Of a stretch of DNA of 64,000 nt, positions 30,917 to 39,115 are shown piece by piece (positions within the stretch are counted from its first letter, which is position 1; each line of letters opens with the position of its first letter). The notes beneath the pieces were generated by a model that did not search any database, was not told the DNA's origin, and saw only the letters and a program-made list of their open reading frames with translations. The position numbers and the translations under genes are program-made. The stretch is taken from contig JANPFP010000003.1 of NCBI GenBank assembly GCA_031423495.1, forward strand, positions 6,361-70,360, read 5' to 3'. The stretch is from JACPYM01 sp031423495. GTDB lineage: Bacteria > Acidobacteriota > Blastocatellia > RBC074.

Positions 30917-30951
30917 TCGCCTGAACGCGGAAAATTTCGCCTGAACGCGGA
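30917..30951. repeat. Short tandem repeat in an intergenic region
   Basis: TCGCCTGAACGCGGA occurs twice, 20 bp apart, and related CGCGTTCA pieces follow on the opposite strand within 70 bp. It is in the divergent region (30842-31111) between the LytS-like kinase and the TPR gene and could be a regulator site; nothing more is visible. Confidence 0.5.
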
Positions 30952-31111
30952 TTGCCATTTCAACTGCACCCGCCCGGCCAAAGCAGCGTTCCGCGTTCAC
31001 CTCAATTTCGCCGCGTTCATCCGATTCCGCTTATTCACCCGGCGGCGACGCGCGTATGTTCCCGCACGGCAATTACGCCAAATATGTCAGGCAGAGAGAA
31101 AGAGGGAGAAA

Positions 31112-31759
31112 ATGATGACGAGCAAATTCATGACATTGACGCTGTTCATCCTGTTGCTTGCGGGCGTGACAGTTCAAGGGCAAACACGCGCCGCCTCGGC
31201 GCATTCTTACCAGACGCGCGGCGATGCTTTTTTCAGTAAAGGCGAATACCGACGTGCGTTGGATGATTACGAAATGGCGCTTGCTTTTGATCGCCAATCA
31301 GCGGCGGCCTGGAACCGCCTCGCGTTGGCGCGCGAAGGTTGTGAAGATTTCGCGGGCGCACTAGACGGGTTTACCCGCGCCATCGCGCTCGCGCCGCGCA
31401 CCGCGATTTACCTGAGCAATCGCGGACGCGCGTGGTTGCAACAAGGCGAACTGGAAAAAGCGTTAAACGATTTGAAGCGCGCGCTCGAACTCGATCCCGC
31501 GTGCGCTGATGCTTATGCGCATCGCGGCCTGGTGTACGCGGCGCAGGATGAAACGGTAGAGGCATTGCAAGATTTCGACCGCGCGTTGCAACGCAATCCG
31601 AAGCTTATGCATACGCGCTTTAATCGCGGGCTGGCATTGTTGCGCGCAGGCCGTCACGCCGAAGCTGAACGCGACTTCGCGCAGTTCCGCAAACAGGGCG
31701 GACGGTTCACGCCCGCCCAACAAGCCTTGTTTAAGCAACTGCGAGAAAGCCAACCATGA
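31112..31759 (+). CDS. Exported TPR protein
   Basis: 215 residues from ATG 31112, with AGGGAGA upstream; the open frame extends further but lacks protein character there. A signal peptide (FMTLTLFILLLAGVTVQGQ) precedes four or five TPR motifs: AFFSKGEYRRALDDYEMALA, CEDFAGALDGFTRAIALAP, QGELEKALNDLKRALELDP, ETVEALQDFDRALQRNP and a last half-unit. TPRs mediate protein contacts, so this is a periplasmic scaffold or assembly factor of unknown partner. It converges with the moaD remnant. Confidence 0.75.
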   Translation: MMTSKFMTLTLFILLLAGVTVQGQTRAASAHSYQTRGDAFFSKGEYRRALDDYEMALAFDRQSAAAWNRLALAREGCEDFAGALDGFTRAIALAPRTAIYLSNRGRAWLQQGELEKALNDLKRALELDPACADAYAHRGLVYAAQDETVEALQDFDRALQRNPKLMHTRFNRGLALLRAGRHAEAERDFAQFRKQGGRFTPAQQALFKQLRESQP

Positions 31760-31778
31760 GAGGGGCTGAGACCCTACG

Positions 31779-32023
31779 TCAGCGGCTTGAGACAGGCGGA
31801 AAGATGGCTAAGACATCGCCGGTTTGCAGTGACTGAGTGCGTTGTGCGTGTTCTTCGGGGCTGTGCGTTCAAATGAGGCCAACGCGGGATGGCGCGTTTT
31901 CACCGCTTCCCACGCTGTCGTTACCATAGCGAGATAAGCCAACTCGCATACGATCTCATCGGCTTGCGCCACTTCGCGGCAAGCGCCGAAAAACAAAACT
32001 TGAATTTGAATCTGGTTTGTCAT
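31779..32023 (-). pseudogene. moaD: Decayed molybdopterin synthase small subunit (moaD-like)
   Basis: The first part reads IQVLFFGACREVAQADEIVC ... VKTRHPALASFERTA, a good match to the MoaD N-terminal half (beta strand, REL-like helix, HPAL). The frame then fails and stops as a 71-residue product. In the next frame the text continues EEHAQRTQSLQTGDVLAIFP then PVSSR, the MoaD C-terminal strand, ending at 31779. Thus a deletion of about 6 codons plus a frameshift separates the halves, and the terminal Gly-Gly needed for sulfur transfer is Ser-Arg. It cannot make a working sulfur carrier. No other cofactor gene is nearby. Confidence 0.75.
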
Positions 32024-32193
32024 CGCGTGTTGAAATCAGGCGCTTGCCGCGCGACCGCCGAATACTGATCTTCTTCGGTAACCAGGTTGTTGAAGACCAA
32101 CACGCGCATCGTTTGAATGCGCGGCAGGATGGGTTCGAACACGCAATAACGATTGCTCGCCAATCCTGCAATCTCATGTGAGGCAGATGCCAT
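32020..32193 (-). CDS. Small ORF coupled to the moaD remnant
   Basis: 57 residues from ATG 32193, with GGAG ten bases upstream. Its stop overlaps the moaD start as ATGA. The text (IAGLASNRYCVFEPILPRIQ, MRVLVFNNLVTEEDQYSAVA) looks like real protein, but no family is recognised. It may be the intact first gene, or the remnant of one, in a former two-gene unit. Confidence 0.4.
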   Translation of the reverse strand: MASASHEIAGLASNRYCVFEPILPRIQTMRVLVFNNLVTEEDQYSAVARQAPDFNTR

Positions 32194-32253
32194 ATAAACT
32201 AAAACTCCGGTAAGGTGCGCCAGTGTCTCGCTGGCGCACCTGATGAGGGGAAA

Positions 32254-32661
32254 ATGAAATCAACCAACAAAGCACTCAAGCAACAATACCGCGAAACGCC
32301 GCGCCCGATGGGCGTCTTTCAAATTCGCAATCTGGTGAATGAAAAAGTGTTTCTCAGCAAGTCGCTCGATTTGCCCGGCTCGTTGAATCGCCATCGCTTT
32401 CAGTTACAAAACGGCAGCCACGCGAGCGCGGCGTTGCAAGCCGATTGGCAAGCGCAAGGCTCGGCACAGTTCGCCTTTGAAATCCTTGATGAACTCACGC
32501 CGCGCGAGGCCACGCAGGAAGAGTTGCGCGAAGATTTGGCTTTTATGGAAACGTGCTGGCTCGAACAGTTACAGCCGTTTGACGAGCGCGGTTACAACGA
32601 AAGGCCATTGAGCCGCGAAGTGCGCTTGCAAATGATTATGCGGCGCAACGCACAACCATAA
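32254..32661 (+). CDS. GIY-YIG-like protein with a degenerate signature
   Basis: 135 residues from ATG 32254, with GAGGGG upstream. The region MGVFQIRNLVNEKVFLSKSL followed by NRHRFQLQNGSHASAALQAD matches GIY-YIG nuclease family proteins (usually GIYxIxN..NGKxYIGSS...RW..H...L). The second tyrosine motif is replaced (VFLSKS), while the Arg, His and the later Glu-rich helix remain. It may have lost nuclease activity or serve another role. It converges on the propeller gene, sharing a terminator hairpin that includes both stop codons. Confidence 0.6.
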   Translation: MKSTNKALKQQYRETPRPMGVFQIRNLVNEKVFLSKSLDLPGSLNRHRFQLQNGSHASAALQADWQAQGSAQFAFEILDELTPREATQEELREDLAFMETCWLEQLQPFDERGYNERPLSREVRLQMIMRRNAQP

Positions 32662-32697
32662 AGTGTGGAGTGGGCGGCCAGCCCACTCCACACTTTA
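32659..32697. terminator. Bidirectional terminator spanning two stop codons
   Basis: A perfect 17-bp inverted repeat (32659-32675 and 32681-32697) with a 5-nt loop. Its outer ends TAA and TTA are the stop codons of the GIY-YIG-like gene (plus) and the propeller gene (minus). Confidence 0.85.
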
Positions 32698-35600
32698 TTG
32701 TACGCTCCACACCGGGATGCGGCCCGGCGTCCACGGAGCGCCTGCGGCTTCCATCGCTTTTTCGAGTTTCGGCCATTCGGTTTCGGCGATGGCTTTCAGC
32801 TTTTTCAACTCTACGTCGAACTCAGTCGAAGCGATGCCGTACTCGCTTACCTGCGTGCCGGTGGGCTTTGCGTTCGCCATGCGCGTCGCCGCCGCAACCG
32901 TACCCGCGCGCTCTGAGATCGAAGGCGGCGGATTGATTTGCCGCGCCGCCAACGCGCGGTCACCGCTCATCGCCTTGATGATTTCTGACAGTCGCTTGTC
33001 GAGCGCTGTGACTTCATCCATCAGCTTGTCGCTGGCTGACGGAGTCTCTTGCAACGCACGTTTTGCCATCGCCAGTTTGCCTTTCAGTTCGTTCGCTACG
33101 CCTGAAGCGCCCGTTACGGCGCGTTGCAAGCGTATCGCCTTTTGCTGAAATTCAAACAGGGTCTTGCGGTCGGCGGCGGCGAGTGTCAGCGAACCTTCGG
33201 TGACGACATTGAATGATTGCGGCGCGCTCAGTTGCGTCCATACGCCGTTCACGCGCTTCGACAAGCTCACGGTGTATTTGCCCGGCATCACGAGTTGTCC
33301 GCCGGGCGGCGGGCCGAAAAGTTCTTCCATATCCGTGCCCGGCGCAGCATTGCGCGGCGCAGCCAACGTCGCCGCCGGATAACGCAAATCCCAAGTGATG
33401 CGCTGTGTGCCTTGCATCGGCGGCGCGTTCAATCGCCGCACGACGTTGCCCGCCGTGTCTTTCACGGTGAGCATCAACGCCGGAGCTTCTTCTTCGCCTT
33501 CCGCCGTGAGTTCGGCCTGCGTCGGATACTTATAAGTTTTACCTTCAGCGTCTTTTTCGCGCAGCTTGCGTTCGGCTTCGCGGCGCAACGTGCGCGCGTT
33601 CTTGATTGCTTCTTTCAGATAAACCGTGAAGGTTGCGCCAAACGCCGGATTGTCTGCCGCATACAAACTCTCGCCCTGAAACGCCTTGCCGCGCCCGCCG
33701 TAAGGTTGCGTTTGCACAAACATCAGCGCGTCTTTGACTTCATACAAATGCGCTTCGCTGGCGAGGAGTTCGTTCGTCACCTGCCGCAGCGGCGCGTAAT
33801 TGTCGAGAACGTAAATGCCGCGTCCGAACGTGCCGACGACTAAATCATGTTCGCGCTTTTGAATCGCCAGATCGCGCACCGCAATCGTAGGCAAGCCGCC
33901 TTTGAGCTGCACCCATTTTCCGCCCGCATCGTTGCTAAAAAACAAACCGAACTCTGTGCCGACAAACAACAGGTTCGCGTTCACGTGGTCTTCGGCAATA
34001 GCCCACGTAGGGTGATTTTTCGGCAGGTTGTTGGTGATGGCCGTCCACGTTTTGCCCGCGTCGGCGGTCTTCAAAACGTAAGGCGCGAAATCGGCGCTCT
34101 TGTGATTGTTCATCACCGCGTAAGCCACGTTCGCGTCGTGTTGCGAAGCCAACAGACGCGCGACAAAAGTTTTTTCAGGAACAGTTGGAAACGTCTCGGT
34201 CTTGCGCCACGTCTTGCCGCCGTCTTCGGTGACTTGAATCAGGCCGTCATCGGTTCCGGCGTAAAGCAAGCCTTCGCGTTTCGGCGATTCAGCCAGCGCG
34301 ACGAGGTTGCCGTATTGCGACGTAGACTGGTGTTTCGCAATTGCCTCTGGCCCCCAGAGCTTGCCCATCACCGGCAACGAATCACGATCAAGTTGCCGCG
34401 TCAGGTCGCCGCTGATCGCGCGCCAGTTATCGCCGCGATCATCGCTGCGAAACAGTTTGTTCGCTGCGAAATAAATGCGCTTGCTGTTGTGTGGGCTGAT
34501 CAACAAAGGCGAATCCCAGTTCCAGCGCAATGACGCTTCGCCCTTGCCCTCTTTGGGTTGAATGCCTATGCGTTCGCCCGTGCGTTTGTCGAAGCGAATC
34601 AATACGCCGTATTGCGAAGTCGCATAAATCGTATTCGGGTCTTCGGGATCGGTGCGCGTGTGGAATCCGTCGCCGCCGTTCGTGACAAACCAGTCGGCGT
34701 TCGTGATGCCGGTCGAGCTGGTGTTGCGCGAAGGGCCGCACCACGAATTGTTGTCTTGCGTGCCGCCGCACACGTTATAAAACGGCAGACTGTTATCAGT
34801 GGCCACGTCATAAAATTGCGTGATCGGCATGTTCGATTTGAAATGCCAGTTCGCGCCGCGATCAAAGCTCTCATAAATGCCGCCGTCCGAACCGACCAGG
34901 TAATAGTCGGTATTTTTCGGATCAATCCAGATGGCGTGATTGTCTACGTGTTTGTTTTTCTCGCCGAGGAATTTCAGCGTACGCCCGCCGTCATCGCTGA
35001 CCTGAAAAACTACATTGGGTAGGTAAACGCGATTGACTTCTTTCGGGTCGCAAACGATCTGGCCGTAATACATCCCTTGCGCAATCGCGCCGCTCATCTT
35101 CTCCCACGTTGCACCGCGATCAGACGAACGATAGATGCCCGTGCCTTCTGTGTCGGCCTCAACCGTGGCGTAAACGACGCGCGGGTCTACCGGCGAAACG
35201 TCAAGGCCGATGCGTCCCAAATCGCCGCCGGGCAAGCCTGAACGCAACTTGTTGAAAGTCGCTCCGCCATCGGTGGATTTATAAATCGCGCTTTCCGGCC
35301 CGCCGTTGATGAGCGTCCAAACGTGGCGACGACGCTGCCAACTCGCTGCGTAAACGATGTCGGGGTTTGACGGATCGAGTACGACTTCGCTGACGCCGGT
35401 GTTTTCGCTGAGGTTCAGAATGCTCTTCCACGTCTTGCCGCCGTCGGTTGATTTGAATAAGCCGCGCTCTCCGCCCGCGCCCCACAGCGGGCCTTGCGCC
35501 GCGACGTAAACGACTTTCGAGTCGCGCGGATCAACCACGATGCGTCCGATGTGTTCAGACTTGTCCAATCCGACTTTGCGAAAGCTCTTGCCGTTGTCTT

Positions 35601-36015
35601 CAGATTTATATACGCCGTCGCCATAAGCCACGCTGCGTTGGCTGTTGCGTTCGCCCGTGCCGACCCAAACGATGGCGGGGTCGTTAGGGTCGAGTGTCAG
35701 CGCGCCAATCGAAAACGATCCGTAATTTTCAAACACCGGCGTCCACGTAGTGCCGTTGTTGACGGTCTTCCACACGCCGCTCGAAGCCACGGCTGCGAAA
35801 TACTTAGCGCGATCATGCGGGTTGACAGCAAAGGCCGTGACGCGCCCGCCGGTCACGCCAGGGCCGATAGAACGCATACGCAATCCGCCAAACGTAGCGG
35901 TAGACATTAGGTCAGGTTTCGGCGGTTCGGGTTTAGGCGCTTCAGGTTTGGCGTCTTGTGCAAAAACGTTAGCCAGACAAAGCGCGGTGAACAGAAAGAC
36001 ACGCAAGGCTTTCAT
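32695..36015 (-). CDS. Large exported sortilin/BNR-type beta-propeller protein
   Basis: 1106 residues with a signal peptide (VFLFTALCLANVFAQ) and a Pro/Lys linker, then two propellers built from Asp-box repeats: VAPSSG-like GVWKTVNNGTTWTPVF, YKSEDNGKSFRKVG, FKSTDGGKTWKSIL, YRSSDRGATWEKMS, YESFDRGANWHFKS, IQVTEDGGKTWRKTE. Beyond about residue 760 comes a Lys-rich linker, a beta domain (AGNVVRRLNAPPMQGTQRIT) and a C-terminal helical region. Such proteins are common in acidobacteria and annotated as glycosyl hydrolase or VPS10-like; catalytic evidence is lacking. Probably periplasmic or cell-surface. GGAGAG precedes the ATG. Confidence 0.82.
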   Translation of the reverse strand: MKALRVFLFTALCLANVFAQDAKPEAPKPEPPKPDLMSTATFGGLRMRSIGPGVTGGRVTAFAVNPHDRAKYFAAVASSGVWKTVNNGTTWTPVFENYGSFSIGALTLDPNDPAIVWVGTGERNSQRSVAYGDGVYKSEDNGKSFRKVGLDKSEHIGRIVVDPRDSKVVYVAAQGPLWGAGGERGLFKSTDGGKTWKSILNLSENTGVSEVVLDPSNPDIVYAASWQRRRHVWTLINGGPESAIYKSTDGGATFNKLRSGLPGGDLGRIGLDVSPVDPRVVYATVEADTEGTGIYRSSDRGATWEKMSGAIAQGMYYGQIVCDPKEVNRVYLPNVVFQVSDDGGRTLKFLGEKNKHVDNHAIWIDPKNTDYYLVGSDGGIYESFDRGANWHFKSNMPITQFYDVATDNSLPFYNVCGGTQDNNSWCGPSRNTSSTGITNADWFVTNGGDGFHTRTDPEDPNTIYATSQYGVLIRFDKRTGERIGIQPKEGKGEASLRWNWDSPLLISPHNSKRIYFAANKLFRSDDRGDNWRAISGDLTRQLDRDSLPVMGKLWGPEAIAKHQSTSQYGNLVALAESPKREGLLYAGTDDGLIQVTEDGGKTWRKTETFPTVPEKTFVARLLASQHDANVAYAVMNNHKSADFAPYVLKTADAGKTWTAITNNLPKNHPTWAIAEDHVNANLLFVGTEFGLFFSNDAGGKWVQLKGGLPTIAVRDLAIQKREHDLVVGTFGRGIYVLDNYAPLRQVTNELLASEAHLYEVKDALMFVQTQPYGGRGKAFQGESLYAADNPAFGATFTVYLKEAIKNARTLRREAERKLREKDAEGKTYKYPTQAELTAEGEEEAPALMLTVKDTAGNVVRRLNAPPMQGTQRITWDLRYPAATLAAPRNAAPGTDMEELFGPPPGGQLVMPGKYTVSLSKRVNGVWTQLSAPQSFNVVTEGSLTLAAADRKTLFEFQQKAIRLQRAVTGASGVANELKGKLAMAKRALQETPSASDKLMDEVTALDKRLSEIIKAMSGDRALAARQINPPPSISERAGTVAAATRMANAKPTGTQVSEYGIASTEFDVELKKLKAIAETEWPKLEKAMEAAGAPWTPGRIPVWSVQ

Positions 36016-36106
36016 CAGTTTTCTCTCCTTCGAGTTGTAATTGTTTTGCAGAATTTAAGGCAACGGCATCATGCCAGTGAGCGCGCGGCGTGCGCAATCG
36101 GGCTGA

Positions 36107-36173
36107 GGATAAAAAGAAAAGGGACGTAAACATGACCAATCCCCCCCGAGTTCGGTCAGCGTTACATCCCTTT
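36107..36173 (-). terminator. Terminator-like hairpin in the leader of the propeller gene
   Basis: Minus strand: a 9-bp stem (GGGATGTAA with GGGTTTACGTCCC-side partner, one wobble), a 3-nt internal bulge, a 5-bp stem TGACC/GGTCA and a 16-nt loop, followed by TTTTCTTTTT. It lies about 95 bp upstream of the start codon of the propeller gene, on the same strand, so it either ends an unknown upstream transcript or acts as an attenuator. The rest of the 427-bp gap (36016-36442) shows no gene. Confidence 0.55.
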
Positions 36174-36442
36174 CACTCCACAGATGAAAAGCTCATACGT
36201 CCAATCCCCCACAGAAAGAACGCCTTCACCTTCCATCAATCGCCTTATAGCAAAGTCAAAAAGGCTCGCACAAGAGGCAACTTCAGGTTTAATCTAACTT
36301 TCGTAAAACCGTGATAAATCCGATACGGAAAAGGCCACTAACGTACTACAGCTCTAATAATCGGACTGGCAAGGTTGTTGTTGCAGCTTGTAATAGACAC
36401 AGGATTGACGCGCTCCAGACGCGCTTCTAGCATAGGCCACCA

Positions 36443-37159
36443 ATGAAGCCGGAACCGTCTAACCACTTACAACAAATCTTCGCGGCGGCCTATCGTCAGG
36501 TGACGCAGCGCGAACGTGCGCCAGTTATCGTCGCGTGCTTTTATCCGTACGCTGACCTCACGCATACCATCCGTTCCCGCGACAGTCGCGTCGTCGCCAA
36601 AGTGTCAGACCTCTTGCGCGAAGCTCCGCCGCCCGTGTTGCAAGCCGTAGCGCGTTTGCTGTGGTCGCGTTTACTGAAACAAAAAAAATCAGCTGATGAT
36701 CAACGCCTCTATCAACAATTCGTCGAGCAAGGTGAGGTGCAAGAGAGCGTCGCGCAATCACGCCTTCAACGCGAAGCGAAACCGCCGGACGATTCCGTCG
36801 GTGAGTTTTATGACCTGCGCCAGTTCTTTGTGCGCTTGAATCGTCGCTATTTCAATAACACCTTGCCGCGTCCTTCACTTGGGTGGAGCCGTCGCCCGAC
36901 CAAACGTTTGCTGGGGCATCACGATTACGCGCATCAGTCCATCGTCATCAGTTGCGCGCTCGACGATGCCAACATACCGCCTTATGTCATAGAGTTTTTG
37001 CTCTATCACGAAATGCTGCACCTCAAGCATCCGCCGCGCACGGTCAACGGACGCAACCATTACCACACCGCCGCCTTTCGCGCGGAAGAAGAACGTTTCG
37101 CTCATTACGACGAAGCCCTGAATTGGCTGGATGAGTTTGCCCGCCGGCAAAATAGCTAG
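36443..37159 (+). CDS. SprT-like zinc metallopeptidase
   Basis: 238 residues. The C-terminal half has LRQFFVRLNRRYFNNTLPRP, LGHHDYAHQSIVISCALDDA and the zinc motif YHEMLH (HExxH, near residue 189), followed by NHYHTAAFRAEE, a plausible third ligand. The N-terminal half is basic and helical. The layout resembles SprT/Wss1-type proteases, some of which cut DNA-protein crosslinks. There is no signal peptide, so it acts in the cytoplasm. It is followed by the tRNA-Asn gene. Confidence 0.72.
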   Translation: MKPEPSNHLQQIFAAAYRQVTQRERAPVIVACFYPYADLTHTIRSRDSRVVAKVSDLLREAPPPVLQAVARLLWSRLLKQKKSADDQRLYQQFVEQGEVQESVAQSRLQREAKPPDDSVGEFYDLRQFFVRLNRRYFNNTLPRPSLGWSRRPTKRLLGHHDYAHQSIVISCALDDANIPPYVIEFLLYHEMLHLKHPPRTVNGRNHYHTAAFRAEEERFAHYDEALNWLDEFARRQNS

Positions 37160-37183
37160 GGCAAAAAATTTCGCTCTCAGCGG

Positions 37184-37212
37184 TTGACAGAGCTCGCATG
37201 CTGGTTTATTTT
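37184..37212 (+). promoter_or_regulatory. Sigma-70 promoter of tRNA-Asn
   Basis: TTGACA (37184-37189), 17 bp, TATTTT (37207-37212), about 30 bp before the mature tRNA 5' end. Confidence 0.65.
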
Positions 37213-37243
37213 CCGGCTTCGTTTTTGGAGCAGTTCCCAATGC

Positions 37244-37318
37244 TCCTCAGTAGCTCAATGGCAGAGCACTCGGCTGTTAACCGAGGGGTTGTAGGTTCGA
37301 CTCCTACCTGAGGAGCCA
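37244..37318 (+). tRNA. tRNA-Asn (GTT)
   Basis: Acceptor TCCTCAG pairs with CTGAGGA, discriminator G and encoded CCA. The anticodon stem-loop CGGCTGTTAACCG gives anticodon GTT. The T arm GTAGGTTCGACTCCTAC is standard. Its 3' 47 bp are repeated imperfectly at 45756-45802, marking the insertion of the element that follows. Confidence 0.97.
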
Positions 37319-37354
37319 ATTAAATCAAGCGTTTAAAAACGTCTTAAAAAACCG

Positions 37355-37410
37355 AAAGGTCGCCAACAACACATTGACCAACACAATGGAGTGGCGGCCT
37401 TTTTGCTTTT
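37355..37410 (+). terminator. Terminator after tRNA-Asn
   Basis: Stem AAAGGTCGCCA / TGGCGGCCTTT (one G-U pair), long loop, then TTTTGCTTTT. It is inside the island end and may have replaced the original terminator on insertion. Confidence 0.65.
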
Positions 37411-37479
37411 CTGAATCCGTGTTTTCTAAAGAATCTCTCTGCCTAAACTTCACGCCATCCCCATCATCGGGAATTCTGC

Positions 37480-37800
37480 TCACGCCGCTTGTAATGCGGG
37501 CGTCTTGTACCAACCGGGGATAGCTGCAAACCCACGACCAACAGCGTTGGCGAGTTTAGCGCGTTCGGTCAAACTCAACTCTAAATCGTCAATGTCGCCC
37601 CGCGCACGCGCAACGTGCTGAAGCGCGACAATCACAGTGCATGGTTCTTCGTCGGCCAGCGCATCACGTAAATAGGTCGCCGCGTAATCCGCCGATTCTT
37701 TCAAATCGTTTTCGAGCAGTTCCGCAAACGTTCGCCGGTTAGACTCCGCCAAAGCTGTTGGAGTCATCTTGGCTTCTAGTTCCGCAAAGTTTCTCGCCAT
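37480..37800 (-). CDS. Putative antitoxin-like protein
   Basis: 106 residues. The centre YLRDALADEEPCTVIVALQH then VARARG resembles the addiction-module antidote family found next to HigB/RelE-like toxins, whose members continue with a helix-turn-helix; here the continuation (DIDDLELSLTERAKLANAVG) does not show a clear one. No toxin gene is adjacent in the expected place, so it may be an orphan or diverged. It lies at the left end of the island, behind BrnTA on the same strand. Confidence 0.45.
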   Translation of the reverse strand: MARNFAELEAKMTPTALAESNRRTFAELLENDLKESADYAATYLRDALADEEPCTVIVALQHVARARGDIDDLELSLTERAKLANAVGRGFAAIPGWYKTPALQAA

Positions 37801-37822
37801 CTGAATAAACCTACCTTCTGGC

Positions 37823-38044
37823 TCAAGCCGCTTGTTTCATTTCACCCATCACACGCCGCAAGGCTTCGTTGACGGCCTCTGGCGTAGGAAACGCCGCTGC
37901 TACTTCAGGCTCAAGCGAAACCATGTGCATAAAGGGATGGAAGCCACGCCGGATGCGAGTGGTTTTCGAGAAATCAATCTCTGCCGGTATGTCATCTTCC
38001 AAATCGTAATCGTCGTCATCAAGAAGGGTAATTTTGTGCTGCAT
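37823..38044 (-). CDS. brnA: BrnA-type antitoxin
   Basis: 73 residues from ATG 38044, which lies inside the brnT gene and has GAGGAAG just upstream. The Asp-rich N-terminus (ITLLDDDDYDLEDDIPAEID) and the C-terminal helix (FPTPEAVNEALRRVMGEM) fit antitoxins that neutralise BrnT-type toxins. The overlap of 26 bp with brnT implies coupled translation. Neutralising the adjacent toxin and repressing the operon is the known family role; here it is inferred from the pairing. Confidence 0.7.
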   Translation of the reverse strand: MQHKITLLDDDDYDLEDDIPAEIDFSKTTRIRRGFHPFMHMVSLEPEVAAAFPTPEAVNEALRRVMGEMKQAA

Positions 38045-38306
38045 ATTCTTCTTCCTCGCGGCGCGTTGATTCACGCGCGCTGATGATCCGCATCGTTTCG
38101 TCGGGCCGTTCTGTACACACCACTGTCAGTAAACGCCCTTGTGCCGAAAGGCCAATGCAGAAAAACCGTAGCTCGCCAAATGAGTGCGCATCGTCGCGGT
38201 CATAAATCTGGTCGCGGTCATTAAAAACCGTTGTGGCTTCTTCAAACGAGACGCCGTGCTTTTCCAGATTGCTGACCGCTTTCGGCGGATGCCACTCGAA
38301 TTTCAT
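38019..38306 (-). CDS. brnT: BrnT-type toxin (DUF497 ribonuclease family)
   Basis: 95 residues from ATG 38306. The family pattern is clear: FEWHPPKAVSNLEKHGVSFE, ATTVFNDRDQIYDRDDAHS, ELRFFCIGLSAQGRLLTVVC and TMRIISARESTRREEEEY. BrnT is a RelE-fold RNase that stops growth unless bound by BrnA. The gene looks intact, unlike most of the island, which fits selection for an addiction module. It is followed by brnA in an overlapping arrangement. Confidence 0.9.
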   Translation of the reverse strand: MKFEWHPPKAVSNLEKHGVSFEEATTVFNDRDQIYDRDDAHSFGELRFFCIGLSAQGRLLTVVCTERPDETMRIISARESTRREEEEYAAQNYPS

Positions 38307-38324
38307 CAAACAGCCTTCGCTTTC

Positions 38325-38709
38325 TTCCCTGCCCGTGTCGGCTTTGCTTGACCATTTTGGGAAGCGGTTGAAAATAGCCTAGATTATGGAATGCCCACAC
38401 TGCGGACACTATTTACCGAAAGCCGATCAAACATACGTCGCGCACATTGTCACCACGCCACGGCGACAGCTTTGGGAGTCAATCAAGTACAACCGACGCA
38501 TTCTCTATACCTGCTGCGCGATCCTGTTGCTCGCGGTGCTGATTCTCTGCGTCATCAGCCTTGACGCTTTCCTGATACCCAAATACACGCCAGATGATGA
38601 AAGGCCGTTGCGGCAAAACGCGCGTCTTTCTAGCCCACTCCCTGTCAACCGCAAATAACGCCAATCAATTCAAACAACCTGCTTTTCCCTGCCCGTGTCG
38701 GCTTCGCTT
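38325..38709. repeat. 25-bp direct repeats flanking a small gene
   Basis: TTCCCTGCCCGTGTCGGCTT plus five more bases occurs at 38325-38349 and 38685-38709 with one mismatch. On the minus strand both copies would encode KPTRAGK, and the left copy ends in a stop that overlaps the brnT start. The 90-residue gene at 38386 lies between them. Confidence 0.7.
38386..38658 (+). CDS. Small membrane protein with an N-terminal CxxC motif
   Basis: 90 residues: MECPHCGHYLP at the N-terminus (half a zinc ribbon), a basic stretch, one membrane segment (LYTCCAILLLAVLILCVISL) and a short basic tail. No family is recognised, and no strong ribosome site is visible. It lies on the strand opposite to its island neighbours and between direct repeats, so it may be a later insertion. 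Confidence 0.45.
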   Translation: MECPHCGHYLPKADQTYVAHIVTTPRRQLWESIKYNRRILYTCCAILLLAVLILCVISLDAFLIPKYTPDDERPLRQNARLSSPLPVNRK

Positions 38710-38773
38710 TCGTCAGCGCAACCTTCGTCGTCGCGCACAGATTGCAGTCGCGGCGCATAATGAATGGTGACCG

Positions 38774-39088
38774 TCAACCACTTCCGACCAGCCGACGCTT
38801 GTTGGCGTGTCGCCCTTCGATAAAGGCAAGAATCGCTTCGCCCTTGAATTTGGGATGGCCTTGCGAGCTAACCCGCGTCAGTCAGCCTTCGTTCTCGGCT
38901 TTGAGCCGCGTGTCTTTTCTCACGCCTGCCAGCCGCAGTGTTTCTTCGCGCGAATAGATAGCGTTGGGTTTGATGACGTCCTCGCCGTCAACCAGCGCGG
39001 CGAGGGCTTTCAGAAACTTGCGGTCAGCCAGAATGACCGGCTTCAGTATTTTCCACTGCACCGTTGCTAAATTCTTGAAGCAGTTCAT
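38774..39088 (-). pseudogene. Excisionase-like DNA-binding gene with an in-frame stop
   Basis: The frame starts MNCFKNLATVQWKILKPVIL and reaches AIYSREETLRLAGVRKDTRL, a MerR/excisionase-type helix-turn-helix, then hits TGA at 38882-38884. The same frame continues LTRVSSQGHPKFKGEAILAF IEGR to a stop at 38774, the expected wing and recognition end of such a domain. One nonsense codon thus splits a protein of about 104 residues. Confidence 0.55.
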
Positions 39089-39115
39089 TCGTGATGCATG
39101 GTACTTACCTTTTCG

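Noticed and set aside
31956..32177. 73-codon minus-strand frame
   Set aside because: It overlaps a better frame (32020-32193) that has a ribosome site and couples to the moaD remnant.
36090..36314. 74-codon frame
   Set aside because: It overlaps the terminator-like hairpin and has no ribosome site or family features.
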